Source: Paragonimus westermani
Lineage: Eukaryota > Platyhelminthes > Trematoda > Plagiorchiida > Troglotrematidae
Direction of reading: 5' to 3'
Assembly: GCA_008508345.1 (NCBI GenBank)
Contig: QNGE01001238.1
Span: 1 to 64,000 of the forward strand
DNA length: 64,000 nt
The notes under the pieces were generated by a model. The model was not told the origin of the DNA, searched no databases, and saw nothing but the letters and a program-made list of their open reading frames with translations. This document shows, one piece after another, positions 11,908 to 25,900 of this stretch. Numbering within the stretch: position 1 is the stretch's first letter; each line of letters opens with the position of its first letter. The position numbers and the translations under genes are program-made.

Positions 11908-14900
11908 TCATTTCCCCCGCCACACATGTACGAGGCCACTATGTAACAAGGATTGCGATAAGTAGCAATGGCTGTTTGGCTGCGGGTATTCGTGCAATTA
12001 TCTCTCGTTGACATCGCCAACCCCCACGCGCACGATCGTTGGATTTTCCCTTCTTACCCTATTCTATAGGCGACTGCTCGGGTTCAGTAAATGATCCACA
12101 ATATGGCAGTATGTGCCAACACTTCTAATCGTGGGAAGGCGTTATCAGTGGGTGACGGGGCGAACACTCGAGAGGCCCCCAAAACCACGTGCTACATAGA
12201 GTTTTGCAGCTGACTTTCTTGTCTCGCATGAACGCCTACGACGAAATTAGGAACGGGGGATTAATTAAGCGGCAGCTGAGTAGTAGAACATTATTTAGAA
12301 GGTGCCCTTTTGAGGCGAATCGAATTTCGATAACGTCAGTCCTACTTCTAAATTGTTCACACATGCACTGGGAAAACGACAGTCTATTATAAACTGCATT
12401 GCACACCACAGGACGACGCGTTTTGCTTATCTGCTGCAAGTTGAGGGGTTCTATTCGCGGAACGGTTGGTCTAGATCATGGGGAGGAGGTATGGACTCAA
12501 TTCGTACAAGATAAGCACACTCTCCTACGTTATATATCTATTTCTGTAGGCCTGTGGCGGAAACAGAGGCAGGTGTACCTGAGAAGACAAGTGGTTTTTG
12601 GTTTCAGGTGTTTGAATCTTGGTATTCCAAGGAATTATTGTGAACAGTCTTTCTAAGATCGCGTTTCCACCATAAATATTTTCTGAGGTAGGTTGAGTTG
12701 AGTGCCTTATGGTGCTTATGAATTAGGTTTCATTTGGGACCTTGGCTTCTACAGGTGGTTTGCAAACATACACCACGGAGAGTAATTGGGCTCGCAGGGC
12801 GGAATAGGTTATAACAGCGCTTGGATTGTGATGTAAAGTACTCTGTCCAGCCTTCCAGGTGGTTTTATAGATTGTGTATTGGTAACCCGTCTGCTTCGCA
12901 AGCTATTCGGTATTGGTTGTCGGAATGGGATGTCATGACGTCCAAGAATTCTTGAATACAGCAGCTAATTCCACTCCGGTTATACTTTCTGATTGCCTGG
13001 TTTCACGATTCTCTCGCAAACTTTTTAAGAGATTTTGTTTCAGAGAGTAGCGCACATCGCGTGGGTATTAACGGATATGCCTCAAGATTTTTAGAGGATG
13101 CACAAAAATCTAATGGATCACCCTACGATGAGTCTGTTGAATCCATTTTATAATTAGTTGTTACTGCCTCCTCCTGCTCTTGCTTTACGCATTTTCGCGC
13201 TCGTATTTGAAATTTGAACCTCTTGTTCCTAAACAACGTGGCACTCTCAACTTAAATGTACACTACTTTTCTATCGTCCGTGTTTATATTTCCGCCTTCT
13301 TTGAGCGACACGTTACGTCAAGTCCTGCTGAGTACCCTATCGAGCATAGATCGGTCCAGTCTTACAACACAATCAACCCACAACAAGGGAAACCAAGCAA
13401 ATGAAGAGCTTTCTCTAAGCGCCCGAAATGTTGATTCAAACTATATGATAAGGTAAAAACCAATCCGCTGGCACGTTCGGTTTGCTAAGTGACTTGTACA
13501 GTTACTTGGGACGCTTTGTTTTTACCTACCCGTTTGGACACCGTCGAACTGCTGATATTTTTTGCGTAATCCAGCGAGTAGTCAGATAAGCAACAGGGTG
13601 ACTAATGGGAGCAGCAGTAGCATACACAATCTTACTATCTGTATCTAACCGTGATATGGTTACTTTGACTCATGTTGGTGGTTTAAAAGAAGAACGTTAG
13701 GCTCGAGTGACGTAAGTTCAAAGTAGTGTAGATCAACGGGTGACCTGGACACCAACTCAGGAGTCGGAAGTAAAATTATGGAGGTCAAACTGGTCTCCTA
13801 ATTGCACTTTATTTGACGACAGACGACCGACTAGAACATTTAGGTCTCCGATCGGAATCACATTATTAGTCGTATGCGCTTGACGACGAAGGTCCTGATG
13901 TCGATGGTAGATCCGATGTTTGATTGGCTTCGGTCTGTGATCGATTGAAGAGTACACCTACACTGCAAACAGCACGTTCATCATCCCGTAGCTCGCTTAT
14001 ATTGCTTGAGTCTTCGAGTCTGCTGATACAAGGCCTATTGTCAACTGGGATCCAGTTGAATGGCCGAACTTCGGCTTCGTTGGTCAAGACAGCACTAATA
14101 CCCATGTGAACATGTGCTAAGGATTCAGGGTCTTTCGAACTGCACATGTAAAACTCTGTCAGAATTGGACGGAAACGTCAGTCGGATTACGGAGACTGTG
14201 TTTTGAACAGGTACTTTCGATAGGCACCTAATCTGCGGCGAAGGTTTACAAGGCACATTCGAAAGTTACCTGTTCTGTACACACGATGGCCGCTAGTTTA
14301 AAAGGCATACGCAGTCAGAAAAAACGGGCGGCGTTAATCTGATGTGGTTGGATACGTTTGCTAAAGTGGCCGTGCCCGGATGATTTAGAATTTCATCATA
14401 GGCGTTTCGACAAACCACAGCCTTCACTGCCGCATGAAAGGAGATTTGTGATTACTAACAATGTTGCTTAGGACAGAAGGGAAATGCATCTGTGCAAAAA
14501 AATGATTGCGCTCGATAGCTCATTAATAGCGTAGAATGATTACTTGTGCCTTGCTGACGGTTTGGTTGTACGTTGAATACCAACTAGTTGCCTAGACCGG
14601 AATAGAATGTGTGCGGCCTGAGCAATTAGACCATTGAGATGTATAGGCCGCCATGTCCTATCGAAGTCCACTGCGTTCTCAGCGATGATGATCAAATGTG
14701 ACTGGTAACCGTCCACGAGTAATTCAGTCTTGCGCGCTGTACGATGTTCGTCATCTCACTGATTTTGCCGTTGGTTTAGTTGCCTATCCTATACATTAAC
14801 AGACGAATAGCAAACAATTAATTTGAGACCTGTTCAAGGCACTTAAAAAGAACATTTTCGCAGTCCTTCCGTTATTATAGTGTATAACCTCCTGTTTAAA

Positions 14901-17900
14901 CTCACATCACGTTACTTTTTCCTCTTTGTTTCAGGCCTTTGAACAATGTGAGCCGATTGCCGAATCACGCGGTCTTTATGCCATAAGTAGTAACTGGTTT
15001 GGTTCATGGAGGCGATTTGTTGAAGGAAAGAGCTTGCGTAAGTTCGTTACCTTGAAATCGTTCCTTTATAACGTCTGTGAAACTTATCAGACGGTGGTAT
15101 GGCTCTAACCGCCATCCACCTCAACAGTGCTCGAAAAGGAAACAGATATGGATGAAGTTTGACTGTGTTACGGATGCAAGCATGTCATTGTCTGTGGCAC
15201 ATTCGTATCGCATGAAGTTTCCGGTTAGCTGCTTGAGTGATCACGAGATGCATGGTCGAGAAGGCGACGCTCATCGACTTTATTCGGTGGAACAATCAGT
15301 GCTTTACGTCATGGCCACGCCGTTGCCTGACCATCCCATGATTGCACTCAACTGTTGGTCGTACAAGTAATGTCCGGTGCACTGGAGTTTCAGCTAGCTT
15401 ACGGGGTGCCTGATTCACTCAGCACCGGCCGTGCCTTTGTATTATTCGATCAGTTGTGCGTACATCCTGTGTTCCAAAGTGCTCTGTGACCAACTATCGC
15501 ATTGTTCATGCGATTTTCCCACTTACATTTTGCTTATTGGAGGTCACAACGTTAGTTAAACACTGAAAGTCTCTAGGCATTATTGTTGCGTTAGGCCACT
15601 TTTGCAAAACATGGAGCAAAATAAGTCACATACAAGCATTTTACGTCTTGCCTTTCTGCAAGTCATACGATCTTTCGACGCTATATACGACACAGGTTGG
15701 TAAAAATAACGCGAACGTGTGCAATCTTCGTTTGTATTTCCCTAGTAATATTATAAGCTGATGACATTGTGTCACCCAAGTGCGTGGGATTGTCCACTGT
15801 CTCAATTATCTGCCCGCCTACGATAAAGAACGTGGATGTCACGACGTCCAGTCTTAAAGCAACACTTTGTTTTGAAGATAGGAAATGCATTTCTCACAGA
15901 AAAGCCCGACGGTTCACCTGATCTACTTGTCTCGGGCAAGGGGTTTAGCAGGAGATGGTCATCTCCATACTTCGTTTCGGTCAGCTTAGCATCTGGAAGA
16001 AACTCAATGTGAAACCCACTGGATTCCTCAAACACTTCTTCCGGGGTGTCATCCGTGAGAAAATCCACCAGAAAGGGAGGTCAATACACATATGGCTGGA
16101 TCGTTTTTCGACCTGTTCTCAATCTATCTAACTTCTTGGACTTGCTGAGCCGACGCGGTAGAGGCCGGATTGATGCTTCCGTGGTTGTCACACGAACATC
16201 GCGCTCCCTTAGAACTGCACTAACTGTTAGTGATCATTCGTCACTAGGCACTTATGTGGTTTTCCAAACCACTTGAGGTCGTTTAGTCAGTTATGGTTTC
16301 CCGTTTTTGCCACCAACTTTGAAAAAAGTTGGAGACCTGTGCCCCGGACTCCACTGAACTTCGGCTACCGGAGCCCCACCACCACATTCCTTTTCTAGTG
16401 GGACCTTCTGGGACGCAATCTTGGTTCCACCTTCTGTACGACCCGGTTAAGGACCGCTAATTTACTCTCTAAAATTTTCAGTCCACTTGTCAAGTCGGTA
16501 CGGATGGTTGGTGGTAAAGGAATGTGGTCTCACTAACATGATTTCGCTAACCGAAACGATCACTACTTGGAGGGACCAGCACTCTACTGTTCTCTGATAT
16601 AAAGACACTTAATCTCTTCCGACTGTTCGATCAGTGGTTGTTTAAGGTTTTTGATTTAGCTTTCAGTCGTCCTAAGCTCAAGTTCTCAGCTGTCGTTGCC
16701 ATATTCAAGGCCAGGCAGCATCGAACAACGCTTGTTTATAGGGTTTATTGGCGCGATAAAAATCCAACTCTGTCGCAAGTGTACAGCTCCTTCGGAGCAT
16801 ACCTTTTCGTAACAAGCTATTACGGCTGCCGCAACTTGTTTCCAGTGTTCGCTAGGTTCTCCAAACTGATTTACTCGAGACACTCTGCCTGTCAGTACCA
16901 CCTGATAAGCTTTGCTTAAACCCTCTTCGCCCGATTGCTGGTTAGCTACCTTGCATTTACACCCTCTCGACAAACGGGACAACGTAAGGAGCACGCACAA
17001 CATCATGGTCCTAGTTGAAGTAGTTGCTACAAAGTGTATGATGGTCCTTACCAATCTGACACTACTTATAACTGTCAACCGTTGGGCAATCTGTGTGCTG
17101 TGTCCGTAACCATCTTTTCTAGTACACTTCCCTAATAGGATGACATCAGCATTTGAGCTTTGAAAACTCCTATTTTATGGTGACTGGATCGTGCCCTTAC
17201 TTAAGCAATCCTACGCAGTCAGTAATGCGAAATATAACTTGAGATATGATCGTGTCGCGTCTCACTTTCTTGTAGACAAGGGCACGTTTTCACTTCACTT
17301 TAGCTATGCAATACTCGCACCCCGAATAAACACGATACTGCCATTTCCTGTCCGCTCCAGTTTTACCTCTTACATCAGGCTGGCCTCTGCCACATTTTTG
17401 GTTTAATGCAATCAGTCCACGCAGCCTGGTATACGGATGGTTATGGTAGCCAGAATTAGGGCTTCCGGTTGGCACTGATTGTCGCTGCTGCCGTTGTCTA
17501 GCCACCGGTTGTTGCATCCGTAGGGCGGATCTTTTAACAAGCAAAATGTGATTTTCGCGATGAGCTTCTCGGTAGAAAGTTTGCCGCACATGCATTGCCA
17601 AACGGGTGGCCAGACTCGACTGTGTTGTAAGAGCTCCCATCTTTCCCTCCAAGAACGACCTCCCTGGGAGAACGATTTGGGCCGGCCAGAATTAACAGAA
17701 AATCCTAGAATACTCCAGTGATAACTTCCAGTTTTTTTTGCATACCCGACCTATGATCGGTCACTGTCATTGGTAACGTTGCGTCCTGACTCGTGTTTTT
17801 TGTAACTGTCTTCCCACCTTTTGGTCTGAAAATATCTATAGGCCACTATGTACCGTATAAGTACCGGTGTATTTTCTGCCCCGTGACACATTTTTTCGGC

Positions 17901-19431
17901 CAGTATGAAGTGAGCTTCTGTAATTACCTTTTGATCTCAACTGGATGCGATCAGCAGATTCAGATGCGTTATTCTTCAAAAACCAGGGCTTACCATTTTG
18001 TTCATCCCAGCGGAAAGTCCGAGCTTTATCGAGCGCTGTTTTACTCGGTGGTTGATCCGATATATTTCTCGGACGGTCACAACCCATTCCAAATACCAGC
18101 TTCCCTGCAATGATCCTGCCGCTCACAAGGATAACTTTCTCGTATTGATCGTTTTTGTATGATGTTAGAAGTCTACTGTCCTAGCTCTCACATCAATCCC
18201 AATTTTACTATGGGACTTTTTCGATGACCGAAATCAGCAGGTTCAGATAGGATCTTTATAAAATATAACAATCAGGTCCAATTTTTGCCTTCCTTTGAAC
18301 CGAACACTATACTGAACAACACTACCTCAGGTTCCTCGTTGTGTTCCAATTCTGTTCACGTCCTTGTCCATCCGGTAAAGTTAGACTGTCTCAGTTCAAA
18401 TTCCGTCCATTTCCATCAATTTTTAAACAATGGGGTTAGTATTGGGTGTCTGTGGACAATTCACCTATACTAGACTACCTAGTTAGTTCACATCGACTTT
18501 GTCAACCAGTTCCGAGGCATTTGCTTGATCGGGAACACAGTCAGTCTTCACAGACATTAGGCAAGTTGTGTGCTAACGCGCATACCTGGCTGTTTTCATT
18601 CTGTCTTATCCATGCTGGTGCTTTCTTGGTTCGGTTATCTATTCATTCATCTTGAACTGTGGTTGTGTCTGCTCACTCCATAAGTATATATATGGCAACT
18701 TCCACGAGCATCAGCTGCACTTGAACCATCACATTCACAATAGTTCATGGCCAATTTTTATTGGGTTGAATTAACCTAGGGTATGTAACACTGAGAATGA
18801 ACATGGTAACTGTGCGTTTTGATAGAGTGAATTTTCAATGAGTACGCTGCGCCAGATAAGCAGAATTGTAAAGCTTTCCGATCGTCATCTGAGTTTACAT
18901 CTCTGGTATGTTTGACTGTGCATTGTGAATACTTAAATGCTGCCATCCTTTAGGTCGATTGCGTTGGAGACAATGCATTCAACACTAGCTATAAAAGAAG
19001 GCACGTGCTGACGGTTGACAAGCAAACTGACTTCATCCGTATTGGAATGAGATACCGATATACTTCCACAAATTGCTCACCTCTATCATGGTTAGGATCC
19101 TGTTATTTGGTGGCACACATTTGATGGCAACTAGACCAGCGGACTGGTTGCCAAATACCTCCGGTTCATTGTGATGTATCTATATGTACCCGTGTAGACC
19201 GCGACAAACTCATGCGAAATACTTCGCGACACAGGCTATCCTTTGTAGACATCGTACTACGGTATCTCATACAAAGGCGTGTGCACATTTGGTGATTCTC
19301 TCAACTCCACATATGCTGAGCTACCGATTTTCACGTACTTAGAGGGGTAATTGCTATAAGAAGGAATCACTATCGTACTCAGTCTCGCTCCGATCCGTTT
19401 ATTGAATGGTTTTTGTATACTACGTGTACTT

Positions 19432-19470
<39 letters not shown>

Positions 19471-19955
19471 NNNNNNNNNNNNNNNNNNNNNNNNNNNNNN
19501 NNNNNNNNNNNNNNNNNNNNNNNNNNNNNNNNNNNNNNNNNNNNNNNNNNNNNNNNNNNNNNNNNNNNNNNNNNNNNNNNNNNNNNNNNNNNNNNNNNNN
19601 NNNNNNNNNNNNNNNNNNNNNNNNNNNNNNNNNNNNNNNNNNNNNNNNNNNNNNNNNNNNNNNNNNNNNNNNNNNNNNNNNNNNNNNNNNNNNNNNNNNN
19701 NNNNNNNNNNNNNNNNNNNNNNNNNNNNNNNNNNNNNNNNNNNNNNNNNNNNNNNNNNNNNNNNNNNNNNNNNNNNNNNNNNNNNNNNNNNNNNNNNNNN
19801 NNNNNNNNNNNNNNNNNNNNNNNNNNNNNNNNNNNNNNNNNNNNNNNNNNNNNNNNNNNNNNNNNNNNNNNNNNNNNNNNNNNNNNNNNNNNNNNNNNNN
19901 NNNNNNNNNNNNNNNNNNNNNNNNNNNNNNNNNNNNNNNNNNNNNNNNNNNNNNN

Positions 19956-19986
<31 letters not shown>

Positions 19987-22900
19987 AAGTGGTATGATGT
20001 GTCCAGTTTTTTGTTTTGGCACAGCACTCCGTTATGCTGTTGTATGCGCCAGTTTGTATATTTCACAACGCAATAAAATATTCTCCAGAAGTACTACGGC
20101 ATCGCTTCTCTCGTTATGTTCTCTCTAATCCGGCACCCTTACCGCTTACGCTTCCGGTATGTTCTTGAATATCTCGAGTCATTCATTTTCCGTCGATTTG
20201 CACTAGGGTGGATTCTGTGTTCATTCAAGTACAGTCACCTCGGCTTCACTACTGAGATTTTCTGAGGTCTGTGGATCATTTGTTCTGGCAACCCCACTGT
20301 TTTTAGTGGTTGCACGCTAAAAACTAGTACGTTCATGTGTCCACGTTTTTCAGTTTAGTAGCATGTTGCACTGCAAATTACTGATCGAACCATCTTTTTG
20401 TTCTCTCGGCTGTAACATTTTTCATTCATAACAGGAGTTCCACGTCCAATCGATAACAGTGATATTGCACACTACCGTACATCGGCAATGTATTTATTCA
20501 ACAGCCACCTATTCGGTGCACCGCAAACGACGGGCGCTGGATCGCGTCAACCTCGATTAAAAATAGGTGCCTCTTATACAGAATTGTTCGATAGTTGCTG
20601 GGACCTTCTGCTAAGAATTTACGGTGGAGGACCGGCCATTTGTATACGTCAGGCTCTGACTGCTTCAATCTCACCACCATCTGATGTACATGAAGTAAAC
20701 GATACATTCATGAATTTTCCCACGATCGTCGCCAGTCCTTCTGTGACGGCACCCCGCATTTTATCACCGTCGGACGCTGAATGTTTATTGGATGGAAATG
20801 CAGAGGGTCAATTGGTGAAGGTCAGAACTTTACCGGTTAGCAATTTCGTTTTTGTCGAATGTTTTTCTACACATCTTACGACGAAATTATGACCACGTTA
20901 TCTTTCAGCTATATTTCCTCTCAATTTCGAGAGCAGTCATTTTGCACGACAAGCGAACAGATCTTGTCAGATAGAGATGGGCTGATTCCTGTCGAAATAG
21001 CCTTTAAGGATAACAGCTTATACAAAAAAGTGGGAACAATAGCCGTGGCACAACTATGCGGTCACTCCAGACTTTTTGATATCTTCAGGCATACTCATCG
21101 TTGACCGAAGATTATCCGGTGGTGTGAAAGTTACGTTTCATGGAAATCGGGTGCTCATCCTCGTCCACTCATGAATTTATTGTTAGGCGGCCAAGCACCA
21201 TGTGATTAGTGTACTTCAAGGTTCTGTCCATCCTTCGTCACAATTTGGTGGACTGACCGGTTTACTAAGGTGAACATTTCATCGTCCCAACGAATTAATT
21301 TGAACATGCGAGAGGTTGCTAATAGACTCAAAAATTCTGGAGATGCTGTCACACGCTATTCAGAAAAACCAAAAGGCATCGTGCAAGAGAAACAAAGGGA
21401 CGACAAGTAGTCTCATGAAATTGAGACGAGGGAATGGTATAGCAGTTAGTTTGTAATGCAACACTACGCACTTCAAATCCGCACGTAAACTCCTTATCTC
21501 CAGATGAACGGCACAAGTGGTATTAAACATAATCCGCGATTGATGTGTGTAAAAGTGAAAAAGCCTTTCGTTCAACTGGTATAAGTTATTGTAGACTGAA
21601 CATGTTTCCTGTGTCGTTTTCTTTGCCTCGGTAGTGAGACCGGTTTTCTCCTGGATATACCTATTGGCATGATGCAGTAGAAAACATGTTTCAGCTAACG
21701 CATTGACAGTAAACTTTCTTCATCCGTACAGAAAGAAGACGTGTGTTGCGATATGTTAAAATTTCGCGGCATAACTTTCTGCACTGATGAAGTTGTTTAA
21801 GGGAATCCAGTATTTCAGGTAGACATTCTTTTTGGATTATGTGATCGATGATCCAGACGCCGAATGTTGTGTTCAGATTCTGTGACACTTCCCGTTGCCA
21901 ATGAACTATGGTTTCCTAACACCTTACTGCTTTCTAGCAGGATTCTTTTCTTGTTACAACGAATGTCTTCTGTCAACTACTTGCTGGGATAAATGTTGCC
22001 AAAAGAATGAGGTAGCCGCATAACTTTGTCCCTGAGTGTATTTTTGCTGCCTCTCTCATTGATAATAGTCTTCAAAATAATTGTTACAAAGTTACGAACT
22101 GAAATTTATGTGATTTACGTGATAAAATGTTAAATAAATGGGTCCATAATTATGATAAAAGGGGTTGAAATCAAGGTCACGGCTGAACCAGTTGTGCCAA
22201 TCTCTGGCCAACAGTTCTCAGACACTTTATAACCTAAGATAATCTGAACGTTGATATTGTGCCGATAAGAGTCTTAATGTTTCACCACCACAGAATTGAT
22301 TGTCCTATTCGCTGCCTCCATTATTTTGAGTCTGGGAGAAAATCCTATAAAATATGCTCAAAATAGCAAAATCGGATTAAACTGATATTGATGAGTTGTC
22401 AAGGTCTTGGTTAGTTTCAAGTTGAACACCACTCACGTTTGACTGCAGCCTTCGCATTCAGATAGACTCCCCAGCCAACCTCTATCGAAAAGAAGCACTA
22501 GACTCGAGTTTTCCTCTTGTTAGAGCTCGTCAGTAGTGCATATCCGATCAGGCCAAATGTGAGACCAGTGGCGTAATGATCCATATGGTTGCCTCTTGAA
22601 AGCGTGGTCGGAGTTCTAATCCCGGTTGCGGCAAGAATTTGCACTACTGGCAGGTTCTAAGAAATTCGAATCTAGTACATCTTTCTGAAAGAGGCTGGCT
22701 CGAAAGTCTATTTGAATACGAAGGACGCGATCAAATGTGATTGTTAAACTGATGTTATATGTGTTCGCGCCTATTCCTTCGGCGAAATGTTCCGTTAGTA
22801 TCCTTCAACTTCCTTTTTAGTTTGTCTTGCAACGATGGCGAATTTGCGTCGAACTAGTTTTACCTGTAGGTCCTATTGGTCTCGGAATGTTCGATGCACT

Positions 22901-25900
22901 TTGTCTGAGTCTTCTTCTTTCACGCCATTTATCTCCCCTCCTCGTGGATCGAGAGAATACACTGAATGGCATCTAGAGGCCATTGGGACCACACCGTAAA
23001 TGGTGGCGATTCTAGCAGACTTCATGGGTTCTGTGCGATATTGTCTTGTATAGTCCACTCAACCAGGAGATAATCAAAATTTCACCCCCGTTGATGAAGT
23101 GAACCGTTTTTCAAGGCGAACCTCAAATATATCAATTGGAGTTAACTTGAATTAGGAACCTCTCATCAAATGTGAATACCGTTCTGTTTACAAAGATTCA
23201 TACATCTGAACACGTCTCAATGGAACTGGTTGCGTTGGATGACTGTGATAAACAAATGTTCGTGTGCACGTGAACGTAAGATTTACGATTTTCATGCCAC
23301 GGGGTTTCCGTTCCTGTCCGTCATTCCAAATCACATGTCTGGGTGTTTTCTGACTCCCTAAAGCTATACAGGAACCGTCGCAATAACCTAGACCGGAACC
23401 CAAAACCGTGCAATTAGTAATCAACTTAGCCACGTGACCACTGTGGGCTCTCTAGAGAACAGTACGAAAGCGTTGTCAGACAACTGGCAATTGCTTAGTT
23501 ATCAACCAGTATAGACCTGTGACCTCATGAATTACTTAGGCGCAGTGTAAGATGTTGCGACGTTGATGAAGATGGTCGGTTTCATGCACACTTCAGACAG
23601 CGACATGTGTGCAAGTTCTCAACGGTACGCAGTTTGTTCGCTTCGGATGCTGATCTCAGATGTGGCGCGTCTTGAAACCGATGTAGCTTGTCCACAGAAG
23701 CAGTGCAACTAATGTGCATATGACGTAGCGGCGTCCACATGATGTAGGAATATAAATCATTTGTATATGGAAATTTATCACATGCCCTGCAAGCTTGTTT
23801 TCTTATTAGCATTAAGCTTTTTAGATATGATATTGCTTACGTTCTCACCATTGGCCGGTCACGGAAGAAAAGCTGACCCGAAAAATGTCCACATAACGTT
23901 GGTAACAGCGTCTTTCGTCAATCATGATGCCAAGTACCGTGTACTCTGGTTCGCCCATGAGATACCCACTAGTGGCGGTGGCCATATTGAAGCCTATGGA
24001 TGTTGCCATTAAAAATGGACTGCACGAGAGGTACATTTTAGAGGTAGACATTTAAAGTTATTGGTTGGTTTGCCGATCAAACTGTCATTTTTAGTAAATT
24101 CACGTAATTAGTCCGCTGTTTCAGTTAGTTTCACACTTGTGAATAAGGATGTTGAAGCAAGAGGATTCGTTTCGTTGTGAACGTTATGTTCATACGTTTC
24201 CGACGGCTCATCCAAAGGGTAAATAGTGCTGCCAGTAGACTTTGTGAATTCAAATTGAACACGTGTCAATATTTTCGTCTCAGCCGTTTCGAACCGTTCT
24301 GGTCTGCTTTTCCGTTGCCATCGTTTCATCCTTTCTATTCGTCACTTCACCAATGTTAATAGTGTCTTTAACAATATCTTGTAAAAATTCATAAAGCCGA
24401 TTGCCCTTTGCACCCAACTATGAATATGCAGACTTCTCTCCACTACACCCACTCTAGCACACTGGCTCACTGAGAGTTTCGAACCAGTTCGGAGGAAATT
24501 GTATGTTCATGGTCTTCCAGACAAATTCGAATTTTCAGATGTAAAATAGAATGTCCACGTTTATAATGAAGTACGTATTCTCTTCATATAACGTCTTTAT
24601 TTACAACTGTACCGTCGATTGAAACGATAGCTTAGCTATGTGATTCTGCTGAAACTGACAACCTTTCGATCAACCTACTAACCATTAGCTTGGATTACTT
24701 TGCCTATAAAATCTACCCTTAGTGTACAGTTCATTTTCATTAATGACATCCGTAAGCTAATTGATTGAGTTTCAGCGGGATTACCATTGAGACCACTGCT
24801 AGGGCATTTCTGTAGGCAATTTAGAGCACACGATACTTAGCACTACCGAAAGAATTAGTGTTGTTGTATGACTTCGCGGTGATCTCATCAGTCACAGTAT
24901 TCTTATGGACCCATACGTTGGCACTGTGATTAGCTGGATGGTGACTAGCAGAAAGCGGGCTTGTTCGTTACATTGTGTCCTAATTTGCCAGTAACGAAAA
25001 TATTCCTGTATTAGCGAACGCAGTTCTCGAAATATAGGTAGTATCGTCTGGCCCACATTGTTTCAGTTCAAGCCCATCAGATGAAATAACGGTCTTTTTG
25101 CTGAGCCGAAGTTAACATCTATGTGAAGGTCAATCCTACGATGTTCGTTCGTTTTGATGTAGCTTGCCTGTATCCCACTGAGTTCCAGATCTACGTTCTC
25201 TTAAGCGGAATTTACCGAATGGTGACGCGTCGGCTAGTAATTGTTGGCCGCGAGTATGTATCTCTGAATTGTTTTCGCTCTCCTTGTTCAAACTAGAACG
25301 AACTTCCACTTAGTAATCTGTTCGTATCTCAACGGTTGACCGATACTAATACTGATGGATCTGTCGTCTTTGAGATTCTATTCCAACTTCCTGGGGTTTT
25401 TGATTGTTGACCTTCGGAAACCCATGCCGTTGATTTTCTGTTTGTTTTTCTTTTTGTAGCCACCATTAATTGGGACATCAAATGATTCTCTGAATTCATC
25501 GTCTCCCCGTTGTTCTGCGTACAAGATAGTGTCAGTAAACGGGGATGGTGAATCGGGAATATACAGCACGGAACACGCTAGCTTCACTAATTACTCATCA
25601 GCGGAATTTCCTGATGGTGATCACCCGCTCCATCCACACGTCAGTCAACTGGACACATCCTATATATCTCTATCTGCCGAAAATTTGGTCTCTCTTCATG
25701 GCAAAGATGATTGGGACGAATCTGGTTGCTCGTCTCTTGCATTCCACGATCTCACCGACGGGGCCGCACATCTGAATGGCTTTCATTCGCGGTCTGCTGG
25801 TCATGTGAACACTATGAAGTCTGATACTGGGTTGCTCTTCCCCGAAGGCTCCAACACCGCTTTCTATTTCAGAAGCATAGAGGGCAGCGATGGAAATTTA

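Noticed and set aside
16686..17078. 130-codon minus-strand frame
   Set aside because: No recognisable domain, no second copy in the window and no support as an exon; chance or decayed repeat.
17290..17652. 120-codon minus-strand frame
   Set aside because: Basic, Gln-rich composition but no domain or splice context; not called as a gene.
19257..20128. Long open frames across 19257-20128 on both strands
   Set aside because: They consist mostly of N and TA-repeat codons and are artefacts of the gap.
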